This document shows, piece after piece, positions 8,359-17,219 of a stretch of DNA of 53,521 bases. The DNA is from Candidatus Ornithomonoglobus intestinigallinarum (lineage in GTDB: Bacteria > Bacillota > Clostridia > UBA1381), in contig DVLU01000011.1 in NCBI GenBank assembly GCA_018715365.1, forward strand, positions 1-53,521, written 5' to 3'. The notes under the pieces were generated by a model that worked only from the letters and a program-made list of their open reading frames with translations, searched no databases and was not told where the DNA came from. Position 1 is the first letter of the stretch. Every line of letters starts with the position of its first letter. The position numbers and the translations under genes are program-made.

Positions 8359-9201
8359 ATGGAAGAGCTTTTTTCGCAGCTGTCGAAATACCTGCGCATT
8401 CTCCGCATAAACGATGCGATAGACATACTCATCGTTGCGGTGATACTTTATTATCTTATAAAAATCGTGCGCGAAACAAGAGCAATGCAGCTTTTAAAGG
8501 GGCTTGCGATATTCGGCATAGCGTTTGTCGTAAGCAGCGGGCTTAAGCTTACGGCGATGAATTATATCCTGAGCACGACGCTCCAGTTCGGCGTTTTTGC
8601 GATAATCGTAATATTCCAGCCGGAGCTTAGGAATATCCTCGAGCGCATAGGGCGCGTAAAATTCGGCAATATAATAGACTTAAACAGCGGCGACGACGGC
8701 GCGGAAATACTTAACGCCATAGCTGCCGTATCGGAAGCGGCGGCAAATATGTCGGCGACGCGCACGGGAGCGCTTATGGTGTTTGAGCGCGAAACGCGCC
8801 TCGGCGAATACATCTCAACCGGCACGCTTCTCGACGCAAAAATTTCAAGCCGCCTGCTTGAAAACATATTCGTACCCAACACGCCGCTCCACGACGGCGC
8901 CGTTATAATGCGCGGCGATAAAATACTCACGGCCGGCTGTCTGCTGCCGCTTACGGCAAACAACAACCTTTCAAAGGATCTCGGCACGCGCCACAGGGCG
9001 GCGATAGGTCTTTCGGAGGTAACGGACGCGGCAATAATCGTTGTCAGCGAGGAGACCGGAAAAATCTCCATTGCGTTAAACGGCTCCCTCACGCGCAACT
9101 TCACAGAGGAATCGCTCACAAAGGCGCTTACAAAAATACTCACCAAGCCGCAGCGCACAACAGACGCTTTGGGCAAAATCAAATTCTGGAGGTCAAAATG
9201 A
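8359..9201 (+). CDS. cdaA: Diadenylate cyclase CdaA
   Basis: The 280-aa protein has three N-terminal transmembrane helices (about 20-38, 45-62 and 72-90) and a DAC domain with the signature LHDGA at 177-181 and RHR at 211-213. It makes cyclic di-AMP from two ATP at the membrane. CdaA is the standard housekeeping cyclase of Firmicutes and usually sits with cdaR and glmM to control osmolyte transport and cell-wall homeostasis. The ATG follows GGAGGAG. The stop overlaps the next gene by ATGA, so CdaR is translated in coupling. No glmM follows here, unlike the Bacillus arrangement. Confidence 0.97.
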   Translation: MEELFSQLSKYLRILRINDAIDILIVAVILYYLIKIVRETRAMQLLKGLAIFGIAFVVSSGLKLTAMNYILSTTLQFGVFAIIVIFQPELRNILERIGRVKFGNIIDLNSGDDGAEILNAIAAVSEAAANMSATRTGALMVFERETRLGEYISTGTLLDAKISSRLLENIFVPNTPLHDGAVIMRGDKILTAGCLLPLTANNNLSKDLGTRHRAAIGLSEVTDAAIIVVSEETGKISIALNGSLTRNFTEESLTKALTKILTKPQRTTDALGKIKFWRSK

Positions 9202-10412
9202 AAAATCCGTTCAAAAAAAAGCCCTCCGGAGAAAAGAAGGGCAAGAAAAAATTCACCGCAAGCGAACGCTTGAAAACGATAATAACGTCGCTCGTATGCG
9301 CCGTTGCGATATGGCTTATGGTTGTTTACATAAACGACCCGAGCATAACAATCACGCTTAACGATATAGACGTCCGCTTCACGGGCGAAATGGCTCTCAA
9401 GGAGGACGGCTACGTCCTGACCGGCAAAAACGAGCTGCCCGATATTTCCGTATCGGTAAGCGGCAAGCGCAGCGACCTTATGGATTACATGGACGGTGTT
9501 TACGTAAACGTTTCGGTGGACGACGTTTTGTCAACGGGAGAGCACGAATTCCCCGCAAGCATAGAGCTGCCAACAACGCGGCTTACGCTTGAGCGCGGCG
9601 GCATATCCTCCGTCACGCTGAACGTAGAACCCCTCGAAACAAAGGAAATACAGATACTCGTGCGCCAAACGGGCACAAACAAGGACTATTTTGTAGCCTC
9701 GCAGCTTGAAAGCGACACCGTTGAGATTTCCGGCGCAAAAAGCGAGATAGACGGCGTTTCATACGGCGTTGCGTCAATAGACGTATCGCAGATCACCGCC
9801 GACACGTCCGGCGAATACACGTACACCATGTACGGCCCAAGCAACACGGCGCTCACCGGCAGCGAAACGATCGAAGCGCAAAGCGCCGTTGTTCACGCAG
9901 AAAACCTCGTTTACGAAAGGCGCTCGCTCCCCGTTATTCCGGAGCTCAGCGCCGCACTTGCCGCCGATTACGTTATAGACACGTCAAAAACGGTGTGCAG
10001 CCCGACCATGGTTGAGGTCGGCGTGCGCCCCGAATTTGCGGGAGTCGGCGTCGGCGCCGTCATAGACAAGGTGACCGATTCGGAAACGGAATTTTATTTG
10101 CATCCCGTAACGGGAATATATATCCCCGGCGACAGTCAGACAGTCCGCATAACGCCCGTGCTTGCAAAAAAGCAGACAAAAACGCTCCGCGTGCGCATTA
10201 CGGCAGTCAACGTTCCCGAAGGGATGACGGCCGATTTCACGCAGGAAACGGACGTGACGCTCACCTGCGCCGAGGACGTTACGCCGAACGACGTTAAGGC
10301 CGAAATAGACCTTTCGGGGCTTGACCGCGGCTCGCACCATGTTGCCGTGAACGTTTCCGGACCGCGCGTTGCATCATATGATCCCGTAAGTATTGACGTA
10401 ACGCTTCGCTAA
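9198..10412 (+). CDS. cdaR: CdaR, YbbR-domain regulator of CdaA
   Basis: The 404-aa protein has a basic Lys-rich start, one transmembrane helix (about 34-52) and a set of repeating beta-domains of YbbR type, e.g. around 75-135, 155-235 and 245-320, and a final one. CdaR is the extracytoplasmic modulator that binds and regulates CdaA. It starts 4 bp inside cdaA, the coupling typical for this pair. Its stop is followed at once by the GC-rich hairpin C, which separates it from the convergent SLH gene. Confidence 0.93.
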   Translation: MKNPFKKKPSGEKKGKKKFTASERLKTIITSLVCAVAIWLMVVYINDPSITITLNDIDVRFTGEMALKEDGYVLTGKNELPDISVSVSGKRSDLMDYMDGVYVNVSVDDVLSTGEHEFPASIELPTTRLTLERGGISSVTLNVEPLETKEIQILVRQTGTNKDYFVASQLESDTVEISGAKSEIDGVSYGVASIDVSQITADTSGEYTYTMYGPSNTALTGSETIEAQSAVVHAENLVYERRSLPVIPELSAALAADYVIDTSKTVCSPTMVEVGVRPEFAGVGVGAVIDKVTDSETEFYLHPVTGIYIPGDSQTVRITPVLAKKQTKTLRVRITAVNVPEGMTADFTQETDVTLTCAEDVTPNDVKAEIDLSGLDRGSHHVAVNVSGPRVASYDPVSIDVTLR

Positions 10413-10429
10413 ATGTTTTTTAATAAACA

Positions 10430-10491
10430 AAGGGGGCTGCCGCCCCCCTTTGAAACCCCAAGCGGGGGCGCGGGGGCGGCAGCCCCCGCAA
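10430..10491. repeat. GC-rich hairpin repeat C (two modules) between convergent genes
   Basis: Two adjoining GC-rich hairpins (GGGGGCTGCCGCCCCCC and GGGGGCGCGGGGGC...GCCCCC) fill the 87-bp gap between cdaR (plus) and the SLH gene (minus). The position suggests a bidirectional terminator. It belongs to the family also seen near 0.15, 19.6, 20.4, 23.3, 27.6-27.9 and 30.4 kb. Confidence 0.7.
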
Positions 10492-10499
10492 AAAACAAA

Positions 10500-11876
10500 C
10501 TATTTTTTATTTATTTCGATCAGATGCTCCGTCATAAGCTCCGCAACGCGGCTTATTCCGTCCTCGTTCATTACGAGCATCGACATATTTTCCTCCTTAA
10601 GATAATTCCGCATATCGCTTACGGACCAGCACTCGCTGTTTAAATCTATCATCAGCGTGTCCGTTTCCTCGCATATCATGCGCATCCTTTCGGCATAATC
10701 GGCAATAGACAGCCCGCGCGTATTATATATGCCGCCTTCGGTGAAGCCCGTTTTTGAATTTGCAATATTCGGCGGCGTGACGATTATAAGCGACGTATCC
10801 GGCAAACGGAGCTTCGCCGCATTTATAAAGCTTCTGAACGCGCCGGTAAATTCACTGTCAACAACGCTCGTTTCATCGCCTATCGGACGCGAATTTTCCC
10901 ATTCGTACCTTCCGCCCATAATAATCAGATAATCCGTCCCCTCGGGCACCGACGAAAGCGCGTTTGCGTATGTATTCGAATTCACCGTTGAGAACGTATA
11001 TGTGCCGCTTGCCTTGTCCGTCATGCTTTCGGGCGCAAGATCGTCCTTGACGGGCTGAAGCCAGCCCTTGTTCTGACCGAGCATATTGTCGCCCATTATA
11101 TAAATGCTCTTTTCCTTAAAGCTTTCCGTTATCGGAACGGGCGACGGCGACGGGGTGGGCGTTGCGTTCGGGTCGGCAGTCGGAGCGGGAGTTGCCGTAG
11201 GCGATGCCGCTGCGGTTGCTTCGGGAGACGGCGATGGCGTCGCCGTTGGTATAGGCGAGCTTGTCGGCGATGATGAAACCGCGCTGTAGCCGTTCATGAG
11301 TATCTGCGCAAATTCCGCCCTCGTAACGGGGCGCGCCGGGCCGAACGAGCCGTCGTTGTAGCCGTCTATAACGCCTTCTTTGCGCGCCGCCTTAACGTAG
11401 CCTATGGCATAATCCGATATTTCGCCGTCATCGGCAAACCCTTCCGCCGTATCGGACGGCGCGATGCCGAGAACCTTTAACATTCCCACAACGGTATCCT
11501 CGCGCGTTATCGGCTCGGCGGGCAGGAACTCGTCTCCCGACGGGATAATATCCTCCGCGCCGCTTATGTTTACAAACGGCGCATACCATTCGGCGCCCGA
11601 AACGTCGGGATAAGCGTTCTGCGCGTCGGGCAGCACTCCGCCGTACTTGTACGAAACAAGCACCTTCGCCGCTTCGGCGCGCGTTATGCTGTTCTGCGGC
11701 TTAAAGGAATTATCCTCATAGCCCGCAAACCACGAATGTTCCGTTGCGGCGTTCACGGCCGCAAAGAACCAGTCGGATTCCGAAACGTCGGTGTAATCTG
11801 CCGCCGATACGGAAACGAACGTCAATGCCGATACGGCAACGGCCGCCGAAAGCGCCGCCGCAATGATTTTTTTCAT
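10500..11876 (-). CDS. SLH-domain exported protein with C-terminal SGNH-like domain
   Basis: The 458-aa protein has a signal peptide (MKKIIAAALSAAVAVS..., cleaved after about residue 25) and three SLH domains (about 25-75, 80-140 and 145-195) that bind secondary cell-wall polymer. A Pro/Ser/Thr linker (about 205-265) follows, then an alpha/beta domain of SGNH-hydrolase type (SIYIMGDN..., MGGRYEW, DTLMIDLNS). The usual block-I Ser of GDS is replaced by Asn (GDN), so activity is doubtful. The start is ATG at 11876 after AAGGAAG. The longer frame upstream has no better site. It probably sits in the cell wall as a surface protein for binding or modifying polysaccharide. Confidence 0.87.
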   Translation of the reverse strand: MKKIIAAALSAAVAVSALTFVSVSAADYTDVSESDWFFAAVNAATEHSWFAGYEDNSFKPQNSITRAEAAKVLVSYKYGGVLPDAQNAYPDVSGAEWYAPFVNISGAEDIIPSGDEFLPAEPITREDTVVGMLKVLGIAPSDTAEGFADDGEISDYAIGYVKAARKEGVIDGYNDGSFGPARPVTRAEFAQILMNGYSAVSSSPTSSPIPTATPSPSPEATAAASPTATPAPTADPNATPTPSPSPVPITESFKEKSIYIMGDNMLGQNKGWLQPVKDDLAPESMTDKASGTYTFSTVNSNTYANALSSVPEGTDYLIIMGGRYEWENSRPIGDETSVVDSEFTGAFRSFINAAKLRLPDTSLIIVTPPNIANSKTGFTEGGIYNTRGLSIADYAERMRMICEETDTLMIDLNSECWSVSDMRNYLKEENMSMLVMNEDGISRVAELMTEHLIEINKK

Positions 11877-11977
11877 ATTTATATCTTCCTTTCGTTTTGA
11901 TTTTCGCTTTTCTCTGTACGGTGATATAAGTATAGCACAGAATGTGACAAAAATCAATATAAAAGGGACGCGGACGC

Positions 11978-12015
11978 AAAAAAATCGGGGCAGCCGCTTT
12001 TCGCGTACTGCCCCG
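11978..12015 (-). terminator. Rho-independent terminator of the 12061-15672 gene
   Basis: On the minus strand CGGGGCAG and CTGCCCCG form an 8-bp GC-rich stem (12015-12008 with 11993-11986), followed by A then seven Ts (11984-11978). It lies 45 bp after the gene's stop codon. Confidence 0.85.
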
Positions 12016-12060
12016 AGGTTGTTTATGATCTGATGCGGCTGCGGATCGAACCGGTCCGTT

Positions 12061-15000
12061 TTACTGCAACAAGTCTAACTGATCTGCCGAAAAGATTTTT
12101 ATGTTATCGAGAGATATTGCACCGTAATATCTTCCTGCGCGAAGATATATTCCCTCAAGACCGGTTGCAGATGTATCAGCCATATTAACGGTTCCGCTGT
12201 AATATGAAGCCGAACCGTCAAGCGATGTTATCGTTACATCGGCAGTGTGATTCGTAAAATCGCACGCAGCCGTCATGCTGACCCATGTGCCTGTGGGGAT
12301 GGTTGTTGACGAACCATTCAGCGTAACAGCGCCATTCGAGCTTTGCTCAAGTATTATTACCGTTCCGCCTGTAGCACCATAGTTCAAATTGTCATCGGCG
12401 TATGAGATGTTTCCTCCGTGAAGAACAATCTGATTTGAATCTCTATTAGGCGTTCCCAGCTTGAAATCCATTGTAACCGCAAGACCATTATCATTGACAA
12501 ACATGCTGCCAAAACTCTTTACGGTACCGCGGCTCTTGTCAGCCATTGTCGAATCAAGGTAATTTCCTATATTTCCCAATACATCATTTTTAATCGCAAG
12601 AAGATCCTGCGCATCTTCACTAACCCAGCCGTTTGCCGCAAGGCTGTCCGTTGTAAGATGCGAGAAATCCTCCTTAAACAGGTACGTTATCGGGTCATAT
12701 ACAGCTTCCGTAAATACAGCGGTAAGGCTTAAATCCTCATGCATTCTTACCGACGGCGAAAGCTCATACGAGAACGTTGCCCCGTCTGCCGTTTTCCATT
12801 CAACAAACTCATATCCTTCGTTCGCCGCTGCCGAAACGGTTGCGATCGTATTCTGCACGGCAGTATATGAATTTCCGGATACTCCGTTTATGGAAACCGT
12901 CCCCATTGTTTCGTCGCCTGACGCCACGGTAAGCGTCTTATCGCCGAGCTTATCCGACTTAAGCTTTGCGCAGGTCATGTTTGACATCTTCATATCAAAC
13001 AGATAGCTTCTGTTTCCGCTGATATAGAAGCCTGTAAGCGTTGAAGGCGATACGGGGCTTGTTGACGAATAATTCGCCACGCTTATTGTTACCGGCGAAT
13101 TTTCTCCGACAGTTACGGTTGCCGTACCCATATCCATATCGAGTATATATGTTACATTCGTCCAGCGGCCTTCGCCGGCAATGAGCTTTCCTGCCTCTTT
13201 TCCTCCGGCAGTCACTTTGCCGTCCGCGCCTATTTCAAACAGCGGCACCGTACCGCTTACAAACGGAGAAGCATTTCCCAACTCTTCCGCAAATCCGAAG
13301 GTCAGTCCCTGTCCCGAAAGATACTGAAGGTCAACGCTCAGCATATATTTGCCGGACGCACCCGTTCCGTCCTCACCTATATTTTCAAACGCGCGCATAA
13401 CAAAGAACGAATTGCCCTCATTATTCGCATGACGAAGCGTCGCATACGTTACTCCGCTGTCATCTGTGCCGAACTGCAGGTCATGCGACATACTGCCGCC
13501 GTAGGACCACGGCTTTCCACCCATTTCGTCTATGCTGTTAAAGCCGTAATATTCAAACGTTTCAACGTCGCCGTTCTGACCGGGCAGCATATACGCTTCA
13601 ATATCCGTAGGTTCATATGCTCTTGCATACGGAACCATTGTTGACGGGTTTCCGTTTTCGGGATCATCCTCATAACCCCAAACAAACGCTTTATACGTCT
13701 GCGTTTCGGGATTATATGTCAGATCGGTATCAAATTCAAGCGTTGTGTCGCCCGTGTTTGTGTTATCAACATGATTTGAGGATAGCGCAAGTCCTTCAAG
13801 CGCGCCCGTTTCCGCATTATATACGGCAACATAGCCCTGCCCGTAGGTTGACATAAGCGAATTATCCTGCAGCTTTGTATTCATTGATTCAAGCACGCCC
13901 GTTTCCGCATTAAAGTTCACGGACGTTATTTTAAGCGCATAATCGTATTTTACCGGCGAATCGTATACGGGCCAGCAGTTATTTTTATTTGGATAACCGC
14001 CGTCAAATATCTCCTGCGCTATAGGCGTAGGCTCCGCGTGCTCCGCTCCGTCCTCAAACAGCGCTGTAAGCGGCTTTATAACGGGATATTCCTCTGTATC
14101 GGCCGTTGTAAAGAACCTGTACGCTATAGCGTCGGCTCCGGCGTCGTTGGGGTGTGTTCCGTCCGTTTCCCCGCCCCTTGCCGTTGTGAAATAGAAATCC
14201 GTAAGAGCGCGTTCATTTGTAACCTCTTTGCCGCCCACGGAACCTGAATCCGTTACCTCTGTCAGCCAATCGAGCGTAGGCTGATTAAGGTCAACAAACG
14301 CAACGCTGTCTATCTGCTCATTTCCCGCTTCAACAGCATCGCTGCATATTTTATCGGCTTCCGCTTTAAGCTCGAGAAGCTCCGGCGTTACAACCGCACT
14401 GCCCTTTACAGATGTATCGTTATGCGCTTCGGCTTCAGTCTTTATTTCTTCCCATTTTGCCAAAAACGCCTTCGCTGTTTCCTCGCCGCCGTATTTCAGG
14501 CACTGAACATATTGCTCGCCTATTCTCGAAAAATGCGCAAGCGTTGTTGACCACGTATTCGTTGACGCGTCATACTGACCCTCATTATGTCTGTCGATAG
14601 GTCCTACCACAATAAGAGCTGCGTCGGCATTTTTGCATGCGTCATAATATTTCGGCAGCGACTGAACATAGTTGTTTAACCAATATTCATCTGTATAGTA
14701 CGGGCCGTTCTTGCCGTTCTTGTGGTTGTGGCCGTACTGAACGTACATATAGTCGCCTGCTTTTATATTGTCTCTTGCTATGGCAAAATGACTGTTGTCC
14801 GTGGCATTCAATCCGCCTTCACCCTGGTTTGAGACCGCAATATCCGAAGGCAGATATTTTGACAGATATGCGCCGACACCGGTATAATTCTGAAGGTCAA
14901 AATACGGAACCGACGCGCTGCCGTCCGTTACGGTCGAATCGCCCAGAACCCACAGCGTTGTTGCCGTGCCGGTGCTTTCGTCTATCTGCTGAATATCAAG

Positions 15001-15672
15001 CGATGCAAGCGCCGCATTTTCGCCCAAAAGCGAAATGTTCAGCATATCGTCAACAAAATTTCCTTCGTTTTTAAAGTTTATCGTTTCAACGTCAACTGAA
15101 AATTCAGCCGTGTACGTTCCGCCCGCCGGAATTGTAACGCCCTTATATACGGGGTGGCGTCTTTCATAGAACATAGACGCCGTTGCGTCCCTTTCCGGAT
15201 CGAGCGTCGTAACCGTTGCACGGACTCTGTAATACGAACCGTTGTCAACATATAGCCCGAAGCTTACGGGATAGTATTCGCCCGTTGTATATTCGGGATA
15301 TGTTGCACTGTCATCGGGAACTATGCCCACGCCGTCCGTTTCGCCGCCGCCGACGGCAAGATTCATCGTTTGTCCTTCCTTATAAATATAGCTGTCATAT
15401 TTTTCTATGACATTTGCCATAAGGCTTGCCTTGCCGTCGTTGCCGATAAAGCCGTAATCCTTATCAACAATAACGTTTTTGTCAACAGGCACATTTATGT
15501 AGCCCGCGGGTGTATTTGCGGCATCGCCGAAATCGAACTTCCATTCCTTAATCACCGTATCGCCTTCGAATATGGGCGTATACTCCGATGCCGAAACGGG
15601 AATTACGGCTCCTGCCGAAACGAGCGCCGCCGAAAGCGCCGCCGAAAGCAGCCGTCTGAATTTGTTTTTCAT
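12061..15672 (-). CDS. Large secreted SGNH/rhamnogalacturonan-acetylesterase-like protein
   Basis: The 1203-aa protein has a signal peptide, an N-terminal beta-sandwich (about 35-235) and an SGNH esterase domain (about 240-540) with block I GDST, the YGHNH segment (block-III Asn kept) and the catalytic block V DGTHPNDAGA. Further beta-rich modules (LamG- or carbohydrate-binding-like, about 700-880 and 1010-1200) flank an InlB-type repeat with GYEFVEWKTADG (about 915-985). Such enzymes remove acetyl groups from pectic or other plant polysaccharides. No SLH is present, so it may be released. ATG 15672 follows AGGAG at ideal spacing. The substrate is inferred from fold similarity only. Confidence 0.85.
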   Translation of the reverse strand: MKNKFRRLLSAALSAALVSAGAVIPVSASEYTPIFEGDTVIKEWKFDFGDAANTPAGYINVPVDKNVIVDKDYGFIGNDGKASLMANVIEKYDSYIYKEGQTMNLAVGGGETDGVGIVPDDSATYPEYTTGEYYPVSFGLYVDNGSYYRVRATVTTLDPERDATASMFYERRHPVYKGVTIPAGGTYTAEFSVDVETINFKNEGNFVDDMLNISLLGENAALASLDIQQIDESTGTATTLWVLGDSTVTDGSASVPYFDLQNYTGVGAYLSKYLPSDIAVSNQGEGGLNATDNSHFAIARDNIKAGDYMYVQYGHNHKNGKNGPYYTDEYWLNNYVQSLPKYYDACKNADAALIVVGPIDRHNEGQYDASTNTWSTTLAHFSRIGEQYVQCLKYGGEETAKAFLAKWEEIKTEAEAHNDTSVKGSAVVTPELLELKAEADKICSDAVEAGNEQIDSVAFVDLNQPTLDWLTEVTDSGSVGGKEVTNERALTDFYFTTARGGETDGTHPNDAGADAIAYRFFTTADTEEYPVIKPLTALFEDGAEHAEPTPIAQEIFDGGYPNKNNCWPVYDSPVKYDYALKITSVNFNAETGVLESMNTKLQDNSLMSTYGQGYVAVYNAETGALEGLALSSNHVDNTNTGDTTLEFDTDLTYNPETQTYKAFVWGYEDDPENGNPSTMVPYARAYEPTDIEAYMLPGQNGDVETFEYYGFNSIDEMGGKPWSYGGSMSHDLQFGTDDSGVTYATLRHANNEGNSFFVMRAFENIGEDGTGASGKYMLSVDLQYLSGQGLTFGFAEELGNASPFVSGTVPLFEIGADGKVTAGGKEAGKLIAGEGRWTNVTYILDMDMGTATVTVGENSPVTISVANYSSTSPVSPSTLTGFYISGNRSYLFDMKMSNMTCAKLKSDKLGDKTLTVASGDETMGTVSINGVSGNSYTAVQNTIATVSAAANEGYEFVEWKTADGATFSYELSPSVRMHEDLSLTAVFTEAVYDPITYLFKEDFSHLTTDSLAANGWVSEDAQDLLAIKNDVLGNIGNYLDSTMADKSRGTVKSFGSMFVNDNGLAVTMDFKLGTPNRDSNQIVLHGGNISYADDNLNYGATGGTVIILEQSSNGAVTLNGSSTTIPTGTWVSMTAACDFTNHTADVTITSLDGSASYYSGTVNMADTSATGLEGIYLRAGRYYGAISLDNIKIFSADQLDLLQ

Positions 15673-15815
15673 GTTTTTTCTCTCCTCTCGCAAAAACATA
15701 CTCTCCGTATTTTACTATACTATATTATTTTAGCACAGACGTATTGGTTTTTAAAGAGGGTCGATTGATTTTCAATGAAAATTAAACAAAAACAGCGGTA
15801 AAATTAAACCAAAGC

Positions 15816-15846
15816 AAAAAGGGCCGCCGCTTTTTGCGGCAGCCCC
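15816..15846 (-). terminator. Terminator of the purCBA operon
   Basis: On the minus strand GGGGCTGCCGC, AAAAA loop and GCGGCGGCCC form an imperfect GC-rich stem followed by TTTTT, 23 bp after the purA stop. Confidence 0.75.
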
Positions 15847-15868
15847 TTATCTTGCTGCTGTTTTGCCG

Positions 15869-17143
15869 TTATCTCATTATTATCTCGTTCCTGCCCGGTC
15901 CGTTCGAAACTATCTTAATCGGCGTTTCAAGCTCGCGCTCGATAAACTCAATATAGTTCCGGCAGTTTTCCGGCAGCTCCTCATATTTTGTTATGCCGCG
16001 GATGTCGCATTTCCAGCCGGGCAGTACCTTGAGCACCGGCTTTGCGCGGTTTAATTTGTTTGTTGTGGGGAAATCCCTGAGCACCTCGCCGTCAACCTCA
16101 TAGCCGACGCAAACGGGGATCTCATCAAGATAGCCCAAAACGTCAAGCACCGTAAACGCAACGGCCGTTGCGCCCTGGACGCGGCAGCCGTAGCGCGACG
16201 CAACGCAGTCGAACCAGCCCATGCGTCTGGGACGGCCCGTTGTTGCACCGTATTCGCCGCCGTCTCCGCCGCGGCGGCGGAGCTCGTCTGCTTCTTCTCC
16301 GAATATCTCCGAAACAAACGCGCCCGCGCCGACAGCCGATGAATACGCCTTTACGACTGTGATTATTTCTTTAATTTCATACGGAGGTATGCCCGCACCT
16401 ATAGCGCCGTAGCCCGCAAGCGTCGATGACGACGTCGTAAACGGATAAATTCCGAAATCGGGGTCCTTGAGTGACCCGAGCTGACCCTCGAGCAGAATAT
16501 TTTTGCCGCTCTTTACGGCTTCATACATGAATTTTACCGAATCTATAACGTACGGACGTATCATTTCGCGGTATCCGCAAAGCGTATCGTACAATTCGTC
16601 CGCGTCTATAAGCGGCTTATGATAAACGTGCTCAAGCATAAGGTTCTTGACCTCAAGCACGTTCTTTATCTTCTCTTTTAAGGGCTCCTCCTCAAACAGC
16701 TCCCACACCTGAAAGCCTATCTTTGAGAATTTATCCGAGAAGAACGGCGCAATGCCCGACTTCGTTGAACCGAACTGCCTGTCGGAAAGGCGCTCCTCCT
16801 CGTATTGGTCAAAAAGCCTGTGGTAAGGCATCAGCACCTGCGCCCTATCGGAAACTGCTATCCTCGGCTTCGGAACGCCCTTTGAAACAATCTCGTCAAT
16901 TTCTTTAACAAGCTGCGGTATATCGAGCGCAACGCCGTTGCCTATCATGTTTGTTACGTCCGGGTTGAACGAACCCGACGGCAGAAGGTGAAGCGCAAAT
17001 TTCCCGTAGTCGTTTACTATCGTGTGCCCCGCGTTTGCTCCGCCCTGGAAACGGATAACTATATCCGCATCGGCGGCAAGCATATCGGTTATTTTGCCCT
17101 TGCCCTCGTCTCCCCAGTTGGCGCCGACTATAGCTTTTACCAT
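15869..17143 (-). CDS. purA: Adenylosuccinate synthase PurA
   Basis: The 424-aa protein has the family start VGANWGDEGKGK (residues 6-17, P-loop Gly-rich loop), the GGANAGHT motif and the later GxxYxPxT-type and RRMGWFD segments. Length is normal (about 425-430). It catalyses IMP + Asp + GTP to adenylosuccinate, the first committed step to AMP. It is the last gene of purC-purB-purA. The 76-bp gap to purB holds strong small hairpins before GGAGGAAGATA and the ATG. Confidence 0.98.
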   Translation of the reverse strand: MVKAIVGANWGDEGKGKITDMLAADADIVIRFQGGANAGHTIVNDYGKFALHLLPSGSFNPDVTNMIGNGVALDIPQLVKEIDEIVSKGVPKPRIAVSDRAQVLMPYHRLFDQYEEERLSDRQFGSTKSGIAPFFSDKFSKIGFQVWELFEEEPLKEKIKNVLEVKNLMLEHVYHKPLIDADELYDTLCGYREMIRPYVIDSVKFMYEAVKSGKNILLEGQLGSLKDPDFGIYPFTTSSSTLAGYGAIGAGIPPYEIKEIITVVKAYSSAVGAGAFVSEIFGEEADELRRRGGDGGEYGATTGRPRRMGWFDCVASRYGCRVQGATAVAFTVLDVLGYLDEIPVCVGYEVDGEVLRDFPTTNKLNRAKPVLKVLPGWKCDIRGITKYEELPENCRNYIEFIERELETPIKIVSNGPGRNEIIMR

Positions 17144-17219
17144 TATCTTCCTCCATTCCGCCGCCCGAAAAGGCGGCTTAAAATACCGCGCAAAGCCGCT
17201 GCTTCGGCGGTCGTTAGCA

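Noticed and set aside
11104-11289. Gly/Val repeat plus-strand frame
   Set aside because: Antisense shadow of the Pro/Ser/Thr linker of the SLH protein.
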